Positions 1-10,613 of a stretch of DNA of 64,000 bases are shown here, one piece after another (position 1 is the first letter of the stretch; every line of letters begins with the position of its first letter). The DNA is taken from positions 1,502,147-1,566,146 of the forward strand of contig NZ_CP054011.1 in the NCBI RefSeq assembly GCF_013267595.1, read 5' to 3'. The notes beneath the pieces were generated by a model. That model searched no databases. It was given only the letters and a program-made list of their open reading frames with translations, and was not told the origin of the DNA. The position numbers were made by a program, and so were the translations under genes. This DNA comes from Prevotella melaninogenica. Its GTDB lineage: Bacteria; Bacteroidota; Bacteroidia; Bacteroidales; Bacteroidaceae.

Positions 1-19
1 CCCTCTCCGAAAGGAGAGG
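1..19. repeat. GC-rich hairpin at window edge
   Basis: An 8-bp perfect inverted repeat (CCCTCTCC / GGAGAGGG) closes on a GAAA tetraloop. No T-tract follows, so a terminator is not supported. It may belong to a gene left of the window. Confidence 0.4.
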
Positions 20-140
20 GGAGTAATTACCGAAGAGGGAAAATAGGTTGAACTACTTCAGGGAAGGATGTTTTATAAAATTATAAAATCAAAAAGGACA
101 CTCAATAACTGAGCATCTTTTTTTATATCCTTATTGTGTA

Positions 141-1412
141 TTACTTCAATGCTTGCTCAAGATCGGCAATGATGTCCTCTACGTTTTCAATACCCACTGA
201 AAGGCGGATTAAGTCAGGTGCAATACCAGCCTCACGAAGTTGTTCATCTGTCAACTGACGATGAGTGTGGCTCGCTGGATGCAGCACACAAGTACGTGCA
301 TCAGCCACATGCGTTACGATAGAAACGAAATCAAGACGATCCATAAACTTGATGGCGTCTTCTCGTGAACCTTTCAAACCAAAGGCTATGACACCACATG
401 AACCATTTGGAAGATACTTCTGTCCTAACGCGTAATACTTATCGGAAGGAAGACCACAATAGTTCACCCATGCCACCTTCTCATTCTTTTCCAACCACTC
501 AGCTACTTTCTGTGCATTATCACAATGCTGCCTCATACGAAGATGCAAGGTCTCAAGACCAATATTAAGCAGATATGAATTCTGCGGTGCAGGAATACTT
601 CCAAGGTCTCTCATCAACTGAGTAACGAGCTTCGTTATATATGCCAATTTACCAAACGACTTCGTATAAACAAGTCCATGATAACTCTCATCAGGAGTTG
701 TCAATCCTTGGAACTTCTCACTATATGCTTCCCAATCAAAGTTACCAGAATCGACAACAACACCACCAACCTGTGAGGCATGTCCATCCATATACTTTGT
801 CGTAGAATGAGTGACGATATCACAACCCCAATCAAAAGGACGACAGTTGATTGGTGTAGCAAATGTATTGTCAACTATCAGTGGTACACCATGCTTATGA
901 GCTATTCCTGCAAAGCGTTCGATGTCAAACACCTTACCTCCTGGGTTAGAAATCGTCTCACCAAAGAAACATTTTGTATTTGGTTGAAAGGCTGCCACAA
1001 TCTTTTCATCATCCCACTCAGGATCAATGAAGGTACACTCAATGCCCAACTTCTTCAGTGTTACACCAAAGAGATTATACGTTCCGCCATAGATTGTGTT
1101 AGAAGTCACTAAATGGTCGCCTGCTCCACAAATATTAATGATAGCATAGAAGTTAGCAGCCTGACCCGAAGAAGTCAATACAGCACCAACGCCACCTTCA
1201 AGGGCTGCAATCTTCTTGGCTACAGCATCATTGGTAGGATTTGCCAAACGAGTATAGAAATAACCGCTATCCTCCAAGTCGAACAAACGTGCCATCTGCT
1301 CACTGGTCTCATATCTAAAAGTTGTACTCTGATAAATTGGTAGCTGCTGAGGTTCACCTTTCTTAGGTTGCCAGCCACCATGAATACATATAGTTTCAAG
1401 ATTCCTTTTCAT
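141..1412 (-). CDS. metY: O-acetylhomoserine sulfhydrylase (aminocarboxypropyltransferase)
   Basis: PLP enzyme of the Cys/Met metabolism family that makes homocysteine from O-acetylhomoserine and sulfide in the cytoplasm. The 423 residues match the long MetY branch (about 420-430 aa) rather than cystathionine gamma-synthase (about 380 aa). The PLP lysine is K206 in HSTTKYMDGH; the cofactor-contact segments SSGQAA (81-86) and VDNTFATP (180-187) and the late SVGIE segment are present. The start at MKRNLETICIHGG is typical. An Lrp/AsnC regulator is divergently transcribed 164 bp away, which suggests but does not prove amino-acid-responsive control. Annotation as a cystathionine-type lyase is possible but less likely on length. 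Confidence 0.93.
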   Translation of the reverse strand: MKRNLETICIHGGWQPKKGEPQQLPIYQSTTFRYETSEQMARLFDLEDSGYFYTRLANPTNDAVAKKIAALEGGVGAVLTSSGQAANFYAIINICGAGDHLVTSNTIYGGTYNLFGVTLKKLGIECTFIDPEWDDEKIVAAFQPNTKCFFGETISNPGGKVFDIERFAGIAHKHGVPLIVDNTFATPINCRPFDWGCDIVTHSTTKYMDGHASQVGGVVVDSGNFDWEAYSEKFQGLTTPDESYHGLVYTKSFGKLAYITKLVTQLMRDLGSIPAPQNSYLLNIGLETLHLRMRQHCDNAQKVAEWLEKNEKVAWVNYCGLPSDKYYALGQKYLPNGSCGVIAFGLKGSREDAIKFMDRLDFVSIVTHVADARTCVLHPASHTHRQLTDEQLREAGIAPDLIRLSVGIENVEDIIADLEQALK

Positions 1413-1576
1413 ATCATTATTTGCTTTATTGTTTTTATTCTTGAGTTCGATTGCAAAGATATAACAAAACCATTTACTATCAAAATTTACTGTATAATTC
1501 AGAAAAATATACTATCTTTACCCCATATTTCAAACAAACAGTAGAATAATATTCTGCAAAAACAAAATATATCGAA

Positions 1577-2056
1577 ATGAACAACAATGAGACTTTAGAT
1601 GAAACCGACCGTAAAATACTACGTATTCTACAGCGCAATTCTGATCTTACGGTAAAAGAATTAGCTGCAAAACTCCACCTTTCAACCTCACCCACGTTTG
1701 AGCGACAGAAGCGATTGGAGCGTGATGGCTATATAGAAAGATACATGGCGGTTGTGAATCCTCATAAGGTTGGCAATGGTATTATGGTATTATGTAATAT
1801 CAGACTGAAACAACACTCTCAAGAACTCATACAAGAGTTTATGAACGTTGTGCAGAATCTTGAGGAAATAACAGAGTGTTATAACACCAGTGGCGACTAC
1901 GATTTTCTTATTAAAGTCTATGCGCGTGACATGAAAAGCTATCAACAATTCATGCTCAACACCCTTGGAACAATTAATTGTATAGGAAGTTTACATAGTA
2001 TCTTTATCATTGACGAAACAAAGAACACACATGGAGTTCCTATCTCTATGCTTTGA
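1577..2056 (+). CDS. Lrp/AsnC family transcriptional regulator
   Basis: 159-aa DNA-binding regulator. The N-terminal winged HTH spans about residues 7-55 (DETDRKILRILQRNSDLTVKELAAKLHLS), and the C-terminal RAM ligand-binding alpha/beta domain follows (about 70-145), with the GDYDFLIKVY segment of the family. Such proteins usually form octamers and respond to amino acids. It is divergent from metY, and the shared 164-bp intergenic region is the natural place for its operator. Its effector cannot be read from the sequence. Confidence 0.9.
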   Translation: MNNNETLDETDRKILRILQRNSDLTVKELAAKLHLSTSPTFERQKRLERDGYIERYMAVVNPHKVGNGIMVLCNIRLKQHSQELIQEFMNVVQNLEEITECYNTSGDYDFLIKVYARDMKSYQQFMLNTLGTINCIGSLHSIFIIDETKNTHGVPISML

Positions 2057-2368
2057 GTTGTGAGGAGTTAATGGCTTATCGAAATCGGCAATGATGTCCT
2101 TAACTGGTCTTTCGGTCCCTAATAGTTATCGTGCGGACGCTCCGCACATGTTGTGTTGATGGTGAACACATGTTGTGCGAATGGCGAACACCAAATGTGT
2201 TGAAGATTAAATGAACTGCTCTATGTGGTTAATGAAAGTGCAACCGAATGTTAGAACCCGTCAAGTGGTGATACTATAAGCATTCAAGAGATGGAAGTCA
2301 TGATATAGTAAAGGCAAGGACACACATTGATGCCCCTGCCTTTATCTTGTTTAATCATACTCAAAATT
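2057..2368. repeat. Intergenic region with GC-rich repeat (copy 1)
   Basis: This 312-bp gap has no supported gene. At 2131-2200 it holds a GC-rich palindromic repeat built on GTGCGGACGCTCCGCACAT. Related copies lie at 13031-13082 and 22259-22325. A weak hairpin (TAAAGGCA / TGCCTTTA, about 2309-2344) sits downstream of the minus-strand phosphate transporter gene and may help end its transcript. Confidence 0.6.
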
Positions 2369-4078
2369 TTATGCGTCTTGCTGTCGAACACCCATACGAG
2401 CCTCAACAACATTGACTACATAGTCGCCTAATTTCTCGCACTCCTGAATGATGTCCATGTACATTGTTCCTACTGCATAGGTGTACTTATGGTCGTTCAC
2501 ATCGTTGATATTCTGCGAGCGTAACTGGTTGCGGTAGTTGTTAATCTCGGTCTCAATATTGAACGAACGGTTCACATCGTTGTCCTGACGGTGACCAACA
2601 AGAATACGATTCATCTGTGTCAGAGCATCGTCTGTCAACTCAAACATCTGGTGCATGTGGTCATACTGCTCCTGTGTGAAGTCTTCCTTACTATTGACAA
2701 GACGGCTGCAAGTACGAGCAATATTATAACAAGCATCTCCGATACTCTCCAACTCAGAGATTTCACGAAGCATAGAGCGCACCTTCTCCTTGGTTTCATC
2801 ACTCAGGTGAGCATTAGAAACTTGGTCGAGATACTTCGCAATCTCTATCTCCATATTATCAGAAATACCTTCATACTTCTCAATACGACTATAGAGTTTG
2901 GTGAATTTATCTGTATCTTTCTCGCCAAGTAGCTCACGAACCATACCGAACATACGCTGAATACGCTCAGCAAACGACTTTATCTCCTTTGAAGCCTCAA
3001 GCACAGAAAGTTCTGGAGTCTTCATGATACCAACCTGAATAAAGTGCAGACGGAACTCGTCTTCGTCCTTGTTTGCCTTTGGTTTGATAATAATGCAGAC
3101 AAGCTTCTCTAAATACTTGATTGGTCCAACGAGGATAGCTGTGTTGGCAAGGTTGAATGTGGTATGGAAAGCAGCAAGCACAAAACTTAGTTTGGCAGCA
3201 TTAGCCGCAAAACCAGGCGCGCCCTTTGGCATATTTACATCATAACCCACCCAATCGCATACCATATTGATAAAAGGATGGAAAACACATAATACCCAGA
3301 GAACACCAAAGACATTGAACACCATGTGAGCCATAGCAGCTCGGCGAGCCTGCGTGTTTGCAGTCAAAGCAGCAAGGTTTGAGGTTACTGTCGTACCGAT
3401 ATTTTCACCCATTACGAGTGCAATACCCTGGTAAATAGGCAATACTCCCGTTGAACAAAGAATCATCGTGATAGCCATAATGGCTGCAGAACTCTGCACA
3501 CACATGGTCAGCACACTACCAATAAGTAGGAAAACGATAGTTGTGATGAAGCTTTGTGGGTCGAAATGACTAAAGAAATCGAGTACAGCCTGATTGTGCG
3601 CAAGGTCCATATCGATACCTGTCTGACGTAGGGTTCCCAATCCCAAGAACATAAATGAGATACCAAAGAGGAAGTCACCAATGAGTTTACGTCTCTTAGA
3701 GTAGATCAGTACGATACCAATAAAGAATGCTGGCCATACAAAATCAGTAATGTTAAACGAGAAACCAGCCGACATAATCCATGCCGTCAGCGTCGTTCCA
3801 ATGTTCGCTCCCATGATAACAGAGATGGCTTGCACCAATGTTAGCAATCCAGCATTCACAAAACTGACTGTCATTACAGTAGTTGCAGTTGACGACTGTA
3901 CGGCAGCTGTGATGAATGTACCCGTAAGAATACCCGTAAAACGATTAGTTGTCATTGCACCAAGGATGTGGCGCAACTGCGGACCTGCCATTTTCTGCAG
4001 TGCCTCACTCATTGCCTTCATACCGAACATCAGCAAAGCTAATGCACCAATGAGCTTAAAGAAAATCCAAATCGACAT
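2369..4078 (-). CDS. Na/Pi cotransporter family protein with PhoU-like tail
   Basis: 569-aa inner-membrane protein of the NptA/PNaS family, predicted to import phosphate with sodium. Two inverted halves carry the family signatures QSSTATT (about residues 61-67) and QSSAAIMA (about 195-202). The hydrophobic part covers about 1-330. From about 345 on, the protein is soluble, helical and charged, resembling PhoU, and ends near residue 565. The fused Na/Pi-PhoU layout is common in Bacteroidetes. It is divergent from the nucleoside kinase gene, 113 bp away. Anion specificity is inferred from the family. Confidence 0.9.
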   Translation of the reverse strand: MSIWIFFKLIGALALLMFGMKAMSEALQKMAGPQLRHILGAMTTNRFTGILTGTFITAAVQSSTATTVMTVSFVNAGLLTLVQAISVIMGANIGTTLTAWIMSAGFSFNITDFVWPAFFIGIVLIYSKRRKLIGDFLFGISFMFLGLGTLRQTGIDMDLAHNQAVLDFFSHFDPQSFITTIVFLLIGSVLTMCVQSSAAIMAITMILCSTGVLPIYQGIALVMGENIGTTVTSNLAALTANTQARRAAMAHMVFNVFGVLWVLCVFHPFINMVCDWVGYDVNMPKGAPGFAANAAKLSFVLAAFHTTFNLANTAILVGPIKYLEKLVCIIIKPKANKDEDEFRLHFIQVGIMKTPELSVLEASKEIKSFAERIQRMFGMVRELLGEKDTDKFTKLYSRIEKYEGISDNMEIEIAKYLDQVSNAHLSDETKEKVRSMLREISELESIGDACYNIARTCSRLVNSKEDFTQEQYDHMHQMFELTDDALTQMNRILVGHRQDNDVNRSFNIETEINNYRNQLRSQNINDVNDHKYTYAVGTMYMDIIQECEKLGDYVVNVVEARMGVRQQDA

Positions 4079-4191
4079 ATAATAACTTAATTTGTGATGT
4101 CTGTTTCTTGGATATTTGCAAAACTTTCCCTAACTTTACAATCCTATTTACCAAAGGACAATATTGTTCCCTGACATAATTTTAACCATCA

Positions 4192-5859
4192 ATGATTATG
4201 AGACAAGTACTGCATATCCGTTGCAAAAATAATAAAAAAACTCAAGAAGTCCCAATTGGAAGTACACTTTCTGACATTTATGAAGAAATTAATCTTCAAA
4301 TGCCTTATGGACCAGTGAGTGCAAAAGTGAATAATAAGGTGGAAGGACTCCATTATCGTGTCTATCATAATAAGGATGTAGAGTTCCTCGATTTGCTTAC
4401 TCCATCAGGTATTCGCACTTACACCCGCTCGCTCTTCTTAGTGCTTTGCAAGGCTGTTCACGACCTTTATACGGGTAGTCAAGTGGTCATAGATATTCCT
4501 GTTTCAAATGGTTACTACTGTAACTTGCAGCTCGGACATGAGATTACAACAGAGGATGTTGACCGCATCCGTACACGAATGCAGGAGATTATTGATGCTA
4601 AGATGCCTATTCAACGTTACGAAACAACGACTGAAGAGGCTGTTAAGATGTTCACAGAATTAGGCGATATACAAAAGGCTAAGCTCCTTAAAAGCAGCGG
4701 CAGCCTTTATTGTGTCTATTATGTGCTTGAGGATTATAAGGATTATTACTATGGTTCGATGCTTACCAACACGAGCCAACTTCATCTCTTTGGTTTGGAG
4801 CCTTACTTTGATGGAGTCCTCTTGCGTATCCCTTCCACACAAGACCCATCTAAATTAGGTGAATTGATACGCCAAGATAAGATGTTCGAGGTGTTCAAGG
4901 AGCATCATAGATGGCAGAGTATCTTAGGTATTAAGACTGTAGGTGACTTCAACGAGGCGGTAAAGAATGGACAGGCAACCGACCTTATCAATGTCAGTGA
5001 GGCACTGCAAGAAAAGAAGATATCGCAGATTGCCGACACAATTGCTGCACGAAAAGAGATAAAGGTAGTACTCATAGCTGGTCCATCATCAAGCGGTAAG
5101 ACAACTTTCTGCAAACGTCTTTCTGTCCAACTATTAGCAAGTGGTGTGAAACCTGTACAGATATCCTTAGATGATTACTTCGTTAACAGGGCGGAAACAC
5201 CGAAAGACGAGAATGGAGAACTTGATTATGAGAGTATCTATGCACTGAATATTCCACTTATCAACGAGCAATTCAATGCTCTTTTCCGTGGTGAAGAGGT
5301 GGAATTACCAAAGTATAATTTCCAAACTGGAATGAGTGAAAAGAGCGGTAAAAAGCTGCATCTTGGAGAGAATAACATACTACTTGTGGAAGGTATTCAC
5401 GCACTCAACCCAGCACTGACAGAGCAGATTGCAGACGATAAGAAGTTTAAAATCTACGCATCTGCCCTCACTACAATCCTGTTAGACGACCATAACTATA
5501 TCCCAACAACCGACAATCGTCTGCTTCGTCGTATTGTTCGCGATTACAAGTATCGTGGTTGTTCTGCACAAGAAACCATTCACCGCTGGCCAAGTGTGCG
5601 TGCTGGTGAGAACAAGTGGATTTTCCCTTATCAAGAGCAGGCAGATGTAATGTTCAATACAGCAATGCTTTTTGAGCTTGCTGTCATCAAACCGCAAGCG
5701 GAAGAGGTGTTGGAACAAGTGCCAGAGAACTGTGAGGAATATGCTGAAGCCTATCGTCTGCGCAAGTTCCTCAAGTATTTTGCGCCTCTACCTTTCCGCA
5801 ATCTCCCTCCAACCTCCCTACTAAGAGAGTTTTTAGGAGGCAGTTCGTTTAAGTATTAA
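4192..5859 (+). CDS. Nucleoside (uridine) kinase with N-terminal TGS-like domain
   Basis: 555-aa cytoplasmic protein. Residues 1-70 look like a TGS ubiquitin-like domain as in threonyl-tRNA synthetase, and about 70-230 resemble the second-additional-domain region of that enzyme. Residues 290-490 are a P-loop kinase of the uridine kinase/phosphoribulokinase family, with Walker A GPSSSGKTT at 297-305 and the LDDYF substrate segment soon after. This fusion is widespread in Bacteroidetes and usually annotated as nucleoside kinase. Two start codons, 4192 and 4198, are two codons apart and cannot be separated. The physiological substrate is inferred from homology. Confidence 0.88.
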   Translation: MIMRQVLHIRCKNNKKTQEVPIGSTLSDIYEEINLQMPYGPVSAKVNNKVEGLHYRVYHNKDVEFLDLLTPSGIRTYTRSLFLVLCKAVHDLYTGSQVVIDIPVSNGYYCNLQLGHEITTEDVDRIRTRMQEIIDAKMPIQRYETTTEEAVKMFTELGDIQKAKLLKSSGSLYCVYYVLEDYKDYYYGSMLTNTSQLHLFGLEPYFDGVLLRIPSTQDPSKLGELIRQDKMFEVFKEHHRWQSILGIKTVGDFNEAVKNGQATDLINVSEALQEKKISQIADTIAARKEIKVVLIAGPSSSGKTTFCKRLSVQLLASGVKPVQISLDDYFVNRAETPKDENGELDYESIYALNIPLINEQFNALFRGEEVELPKYNFQTGMSEKSGKKLHLGENNILLVEGIHALNPALTEQIADDKKFKIYASALTTILLDDHNYIPTTDNRLLRRIVRDYKYRGCSAQETIHRWPSVRAGENKWIFPYQEQADVMFNTAMLFELAVIKPQAEEVLEQVPENCEEYAEAYRLRKFLKYFAPLPFRNLPPTSLLREFLGGSSFKY

Positions 5860-5959
5860 AGGGGGCTATTGACTATTAGTAGCTGATTTACCAATAGTAA
5901 ACACAGCAACCATCAGAAAGCATTAAACCTCTTCCAAAATAACAAACAAGGAAAAAACA

Positions 5960-7609
5960 ATGAAACATATAGTCGCTTTACTCATAACTCTCTGCTTACT
6001 TTCGATAGAAACCAAGGCACAGCAGACACTTTCCTTTCCCGATGTTGATGCCATTGGATATAGTGCAAATTCCGCTTCCATAGAACTGTATACAGCTATC
6101 GGACATAACCAGTACTGCACGAGAAGCCTGCGTACTAACAAGAAGTATGTAGATTTGGAAGGAGACTCAGATATGAAACTCGTCTATTGGGACTGTACAG
6201 AGGAGGATAATCATGTAACGAAGGAGCAGATTCTCTCTGATAAAAAAACTTTCCTCAATGTTAACGACCTGCCATCTACCTCATTGAATGATTATATCGG
6301 AAAGATATTCTACATCGATGAGAAGGGAACATGGAGGCGTGAGCATGAGAAAACATCGCTTATCCTGAAGTTCCTCAACCAAGGAACAGCCTCTATACAG
6401 GAAGTGTATTATGGTATTGAAGATGATCCCTATAATCGCCGTGCTGCCTCAACCACTCTTCCTGAATCCATGAAGACATGGCGTGTAAGCAGAGCAGACT
6501 TTTACACCCCACTGACACTGAAGTTTAAAGACAATAAAGAGATAGTTGTCCTCACTTCCATATGGGGTCAAGACTTTGATTATCTACTTATTCCAAGCAA
6601 CGACAAAGATATTCTTATTAAGAATTCATCAGACCGTCCCATTGTCAATATTACAGAGGCTACAGAGAAATACGCCGACACAAAGTCACATGATTTCACC
6701 CAATACTTTATCAAATTCTACTATGGTCTAAGGAAAACTGAAAACAACAAAGTTCAGTTAATAAACCGATTAGGCGAGAACGTACTGGGAGAAGACTATG
6801 ACCATATTAGCTACGCTGACCGCTTTATCATCGCCCAGACGAAAGACAAGATAGATGTCTTCAATCTATATTTGAATAAACTCAATCTTGGTAAGGTCAA
6901 AGTAGTAAGAGAGGTACCAAGGAGTGTCTACGGACGTATCGAGGTGCTGAACGATGAAGGTGCTGCCTATTATGACGAATTTCAACAAAAGGCATCCAAG
7001 CCTATCCGTAGAATCTTAGGTGTATGCGGCACTGTAAGTCACTGGTCATATGACATAGTCAATGAAAAGGGCGTATATATGATGCAAAAAACCAGCACCG
7101 GACCGGGTTGGGGATACCAAGAAAAGGTTAAGTTTATCTTAACTGACTGCCAGCCTGGCGACTCTGTTTCAATTATTGACGGAAGTAAGAACTTCAGCTA
7201 TAATGCAAACTATGGCATCAATGGTGAGATTGAGATTAATCCTTCCTTAATCAAGGTTGGAAGAAATGGGAAATTCGGTATCCTGCGTTACGATTATGAC
7301 TTTGACAAGAACATACAACCAAAGATTGTGGCAAACAAACCAGACAATTATCCTTTGGAGTTACATTACTATCCAACGCAGAAGATCAAAGGAAAAGTCT
7401 TACTGCCCATCGAGAATGATTCAATAGTCATGCAGCAAGACGGTATGATATTATTCTATAAAGATGGGAAAATCGGTATCGTCGAACGGGATAAATCCCC
7501 TGTATTTGAAGAGCTGACACAGCAGACCAAGTCGTTCTATTACTTCAGAAAGGACGGTAAAGAAGGCTGGATTGACAGGGAAACTGACACCGAGTACTTC
7601 AAGGAATAA
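5960..7609 (+). CDS. Secreted protein with WG-like repeats, function unknown
   Basis: 549 aa with a clear signal peptide (MKHIVALLITLCLLSIETKAQQ, cleavage after the Ala near 20), so exported. The C-terminal half has spaced short motifs of the form NGKFGIL, DGKIGIV and DGKEGWI that recall WG beta-repeats, which build solenoids. No catalytic motif was recognised and no lipobox is present, so a periplasmic or surface location is likely. It stands alone, followed by a 557-bp gap rich in repeats. The WG assignment rests on motif spacing only. Confidence 0.75.
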   Translation: MKHIVALLITLCLLSIETKAQQTLSFPDVDAIGYSANSASIELYTAIGHNQYCTRSLRTNKKYVDLEGDSDMKLVYWDCTEEDNHVTKEQILSDKKTFLNVNDLPSTSLNDYIGKIFYIDEKGTWRREHEKTSLILKFLNQGTASIQEVYYGIEDDPYNRRAASTTLPESMKTWRVSRADFYTPLTLKFKDNKEIVVLTSIWGQDFDYLLIPSNDKDILIKNSSDRPIVNITEATEKYADTKSHDFTQYFIKFYYGLRKTENNKVQLINRLGENVLGEDYDHISYADRFIIAQTKDKIDVFNLYLNKLNLGKVKVVREVPRSVYGRIEVLNDEGAAYYDEFQQKASKPIRRILGVCGTVSHWSYDIVNEKGVYMMQKTSTGPGWGYQEKVKFILTDCQPGDSVSIIDGSKNFSYNANYGINGEIEINPSLIKVGRNGKFGILRYDYDFDKNIQPKIVANKPDNYPLELHYYPTQKIKGKVLLPIENDSIVMQQDGMILFYKDGKIGIVERDKSPVFEELTQQTKSFYYFRKDGKEGWIDRETDTEYFKE

Positions 7610-8166
7610 TAACGAAAACAGCATATAAGCTCTTTAAAATAAAGTAAACATTCCTGTTTAAAAGCCAATCTTGAAGGGTGAAAAAGTAAAAGAATAAAAA
7701 GGTGAAAACCAAGGTTCTGAACCTTAAGAATTACCATTTGCCGAATTATTTTCACGAAAAGAAGAATTTATTTTCATGAAAATAAATATTTTTCTTCATG
7801 AAAAGAAATATTTTTTTCATGAAAATAATTTGCAAGAGAGGGCTTATCATAGACTAAAAGACTACCAGAACTTTTGTAAACAAACTTCGTGTAATGCTTT
7901 AAAGTGTGTCAAAACAAAGGGCAAATCAGGCTTTTAATTTTCGAGAAAGAGTGGAGTTCTTTGGCAAGGGCATATCAACTTGACAAGAAAGAAATAACAA
8001 AAGGACAGCTATTCCGTGTATAGTGAATCGCATCACTGGTACAACACTGGAATAACTGTCCTTTGTTTTGTTAATATTTACAGGCAGATAGAAGTATCCA
8101 CCACTCACACCATGCTAATTTCAGCGGGTTGCCTTTAACAGAGTTGGGACTGAAAGAACCTGCACC
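7610..8166. repeat. AT-rich palindromic repeat block and long hairpin
   Basis: No gene is supported in this 557-bp gap. Positions 7737-7833 hold iterated palindromes around TTTTCATGAAAA and TATTTTTCTTCATG; a related block lies at 13798-13866. Positions 7996-8070 form a long inverted repeat (AAAAGGACAGCTATTCC against GGAATAACTGTCCTTT) with a loop of about 33 nt. It could terminate the minus-strand cysS transcript, although about 95 bp separate it from the stop codon. Confidence 0.6.
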
Positions 8167-9654
8167 TTATCGGTCAAGTTTCCACGTAACACCGTCCTTG
8201 GTGTCCTTAACTTGGAAGCCAGCCTCAGCGAGAGCATCACGAATCTGGTCGCTAACAGCCCAATTCTTCTCTGCTTTCGCCTTTGCACGGAGGTCGAGAA
8301 CCATATCGACAACCTTGCCGTAAGCCTCCTCACGAGCATCGTTATTGGCTCCACGCTCATTCTGAAGACCAAGGATATCAAAGGCAAAGAGCTGCATTGC
8401 CTCAGTAAGTTCCTTAAGGTCGTCGACTGAAATCTGTGCCTTATGGTCAATGAGGATGTTCACCAAGTGGCAAGCCTCAAAGAGAGTTGAGATGACAGCA
8501 GGGGTCATCAAGTCGTCGTTCATTGCATCATAGCACTTCTGACGGAAGCCTGCAACAAACTTCTTTGTATTCTCGTCTGACGCTGCAGCAGGCTGAATGC
8601 GTGCCAAATCCTCAATCCCATTCATCAAACGCTCGTAACCCTTCTCAGCAGCCTGTAGTGCCTCGTTAGAGAAGTCAACAGTTCCACGATAGTGAGCAGA
8701 GAGAATGAAGAAACGAATCGTCATTGGAGAGTAAGCCTGTGTGAGCGTGTCATGCTCGCCAGTAAAGAACTGCTCAAGCGTAATGAAGTTGCCAAGAGAC
8801 TTGCCCATCTTCTGTCCGTTGATGGTAATCATATTGTTGTGCATCCAATACTTCACCATTTCATCACCTTGTGAGGCTACAGCTTGCGCAATCTCGCACT
8901 CATGGTGAGGGAAAATAAGGTCCATACCGCCACCGTGGATATCGAAGTGATCGCCCAAATACTTGCGTCCCATCGCTGTACACTCGCAGTGCCAACCAGG
9001 GAAACCATCGCTCCAAGGAGATGGCCAACGCATGATATGCTCTGGCATAGCACGTTTCCAAAGGGCAAAGTCAATCTGATTACGCTTCTCACCAACGCCT
9101 GCCAACTCACGAGAATTGTTTATCATGTCAGTGATATTACGACCAGAAAGAACGCCATAGTGATGGTCTTTATCGTATTTCTCTACATCGAAGTAGATAC
9201 TTCCATTGCTTTCATAGGCATAGCCGTTGGCAAGAATCTGTTTTACTAACTCTTCCTGCTCTATGATATGACCAGTTGCATGTGGTTCGATGCTTGGTGG
9301 AAGAACGTTGAGCGAACGCATAGCATCGTGATAGCGGTTGGTATAGTGCTGCGCAATCTCCATTGGTTCCAACTGCTCAAGACGTGCCTTCTTCTCAATC
9401 TTGTCATCACCCTCGTCAGCATCATGCTCCAAATGGCCCACGTCCGTGATGTTACGAACATAACGAACCTTGTACCCTATGTGTTTAAGATAGCGGAAAA
9501 GAATATCAAAGGTGATAGCAGGACGTGCATGTCCGAGGTGTGGATCGCCATAAACAGTTGGTCCACAGACATACATTCCTACGTTAGGAGCTGCAATCGG
9601 TTGGAAGAGTTCCTTCTTACGATGCAGTGTATTGTAAATTACTAAGTCTTGCAT
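8167..9654 (-). CDS. cysS: Cysteinyl-tRNA synthetase
   Basis: 495-aa class I aminoacyl-tRNA synthetase that charges tRNA-Cys. The first zinc-ligand region [19 protein letters not shown] (about residues 27-45) contains the HIGH-equivalent HLGH. Further zinc ligands lie in GWHCECTAM and [10 protein letters not shown]. The KMSKS loop is KMGKSLGN. The DALR-type tail includes a long charged helix ([20 protein letters not shown]) and ends in GVTWKLDR, as in the family. Length and start ([17 protein letters not shown]) are normal. It is an essential single-copy gene, so this call is secure. Confidence 0.97.
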   Translation of the reverse strand: MQDLVIYNTLHRKKELFQPIAAPNVGMYVCGPTVYGDPHLGHARPAITFDILFRYLKHIGYKVRYVRNITDVGHLEHDADEGDDKIEKKARLEQLEPMEIAQHYTNRYHDAMRSLNVLPPSIEPHATGHIIEQEELVKQILANGYAYESNGSIYFDVEKYDKDHHYGVLSGRNITDMINNSRELAGVGEKRNQIDFALWKRAMPEHIMRWPSPWSDGFPGWHCECTAMGRKYLGDHFDIHGGGMDLIFPHHECEIAQAVASQGDEMVKYWMHNNMITINGQKMGKSLGNFITLEQFFTGEHDTLTQAYSPMTIRFFILSAHYRGTVDFSNEALQAAEKGYERLMNGIEDLARIQPAAASDENTKKFVAGFRQKCYDAMNDDLMTPAVISTLFEACHLVNILIDHKAQISVDDLKELTEAMQLFAFDILGLQNERGANNDAREEAYGKVVDMVLDLRAKAKAEKNWAVSDQIRDALAEAGFQVKDTKDGVTWKLDR

Positions 9655-9815
9655 AATGCCGTTGTTTATATCTTAATGATGCAAAATTACAAAATAATTA
9701 TCATCTACACCACTGTTGTTCTAACTTTTTATAACCTACACGAATTACCAAACTTAATGGGTCTGATAGGCATAATCAAGCTAAAAAGAGTAATAAAAGG
9801 ATGTTATTAAACACC

Positions 9816-10016
9816 TTATTCATCAAAACCTATTGGACGAAACTGATGCTGTTCCTCGCTATAGACATAGCCTGCTTCACGCAAGTTGGCTTTGAGTTTC
9901 TCTATATCTTCATTGAAATTGTAACAAAGTGACTCTAAAGAATCAAACTCTTCATCACGTAGTAGCATATTAACACTGCTTACTAATATTGCTGGGTCTT
10001 TTGGTAAATACTCCAT
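9816..10016 (-). CDS. DUF4250 family small protein
   Basis: 66-aa protein beginning MEYLPKDPAILVSSVNMLLRD and ending with a YVYSEEQHQFRPIGFDE-type tail. This matches the small DUF4250 family (N-terminal LPKDP-LLS-VN, C-terminal Y-Y--E-NQFR). It is soluble and probably helical; the function is unknown. It lies 27 bp downstream of cdd on the same strand, so the two may be co-transcribed. Confidence 0.8.
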   Translation of the reverse strand: MEYLPKDPAILVSSVNMLLRDEEFDSLESLCYNFNEDIEKLKANLREAGYVYSEEQHQFRPIGFDE

Positions 10017-10043
10017 AATTACTATTTATTGAAAACAAAAGGG

Positions 10044-10523
10044 CTACTTCATGGATTCCCCTAAGAACTGGAGAGGCAAGAGGTCCTTTACACTATTGAT
10101 AACATATATGCCTGCCGTACCATAAAGAAGGATACGAATAGGCTGTTTATAACGGTCTTCTATTTCTAAAATAACTTGTCGACAGGCTCCACAAGGCACT
10201 ATCGGGTCTCGCATCAAACCATACTCATTGGCTGCAGCAATGGCAAGTGTGGTCACTGCTTGGTCTGGATAGACAGACTGAGCAGCAAAGATTGCTGAGC
10301 GTTCAGCACATAAGCCTGATGGAAAAGCAGCATTCTCCTGATTGGCTCCAATAACTTCTGTACCGTTAGCAAGCAACAACGCTGCGCCAACACGGAAGCG
10401 GCTATAAGGAGAATAACTATTACCAGTTGCCTCCACAGCTCTTTGAATAAGGTGCTGATCAGCCTCCGAGAGTTCATCTTGTTGGCAAAAACCAATCTTG
10501 ATGCTTATGTCTATTGTTTTCAT
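10044..10523 (-). CDS. cdd: Cytidine deaminase
   Basis: 159-aa zinc enzyme of pyrimidine salvage converting (deoxy)cytidine to (deoxy)uridine. The active-site signatures are CAERSAIFAA (about residues 71-80, with the proton-shuttle Glu) and PCGACRQVILE (about 109-119, two zinc cysteines). SPYSRFRVGAALL (about 37-49) is the usual nucleoside-contact region. The length suits the small tetrameric class with three cysteine zinc ligands. It precedes the DUF4250 gene. Confidence 0.95.
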   Translation of the reverse strand: MKTIDISIKIGFCQQDELSEADQHLIQRAVEATGNSYSPYSRFRVGAALLLANGTEVIGANQENAAFPSGLCAERSAIFAAQSVYPDQAVTTLAIAAANEYGLMRDPIVPCGACRQVILEIEDRYKQPIRILLYGTAGIYVINSVKDLLPLQFLGESMK

Positions 10524-10550
10524 TGTTGATATTTATTATTGATGGTGAGG

Positions 10551-10612
10551 GTTATTAGGCTAATTGGACTAATTAGCCTAATAGGGCTAATAAGGCAAAT
10601 AAGCCTAATGCC
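10551..10612. repeat. Short AT-rich tandem/inverted repeat (TTAGGCTAATTAG type)
   Basis: Interleaved units such as TTAGGCTAATTGG, CTAATTAGCCTAATAGGG and AATAAGCCTAATGCC fill the gap between cdd and the beta-helix lipoprotein gene. The array is partly self-complementary, and may act as a weak terminator for the downstream-facing minus-strand gene. Confidence 0.6.
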
Positions 10613-10613
10613 T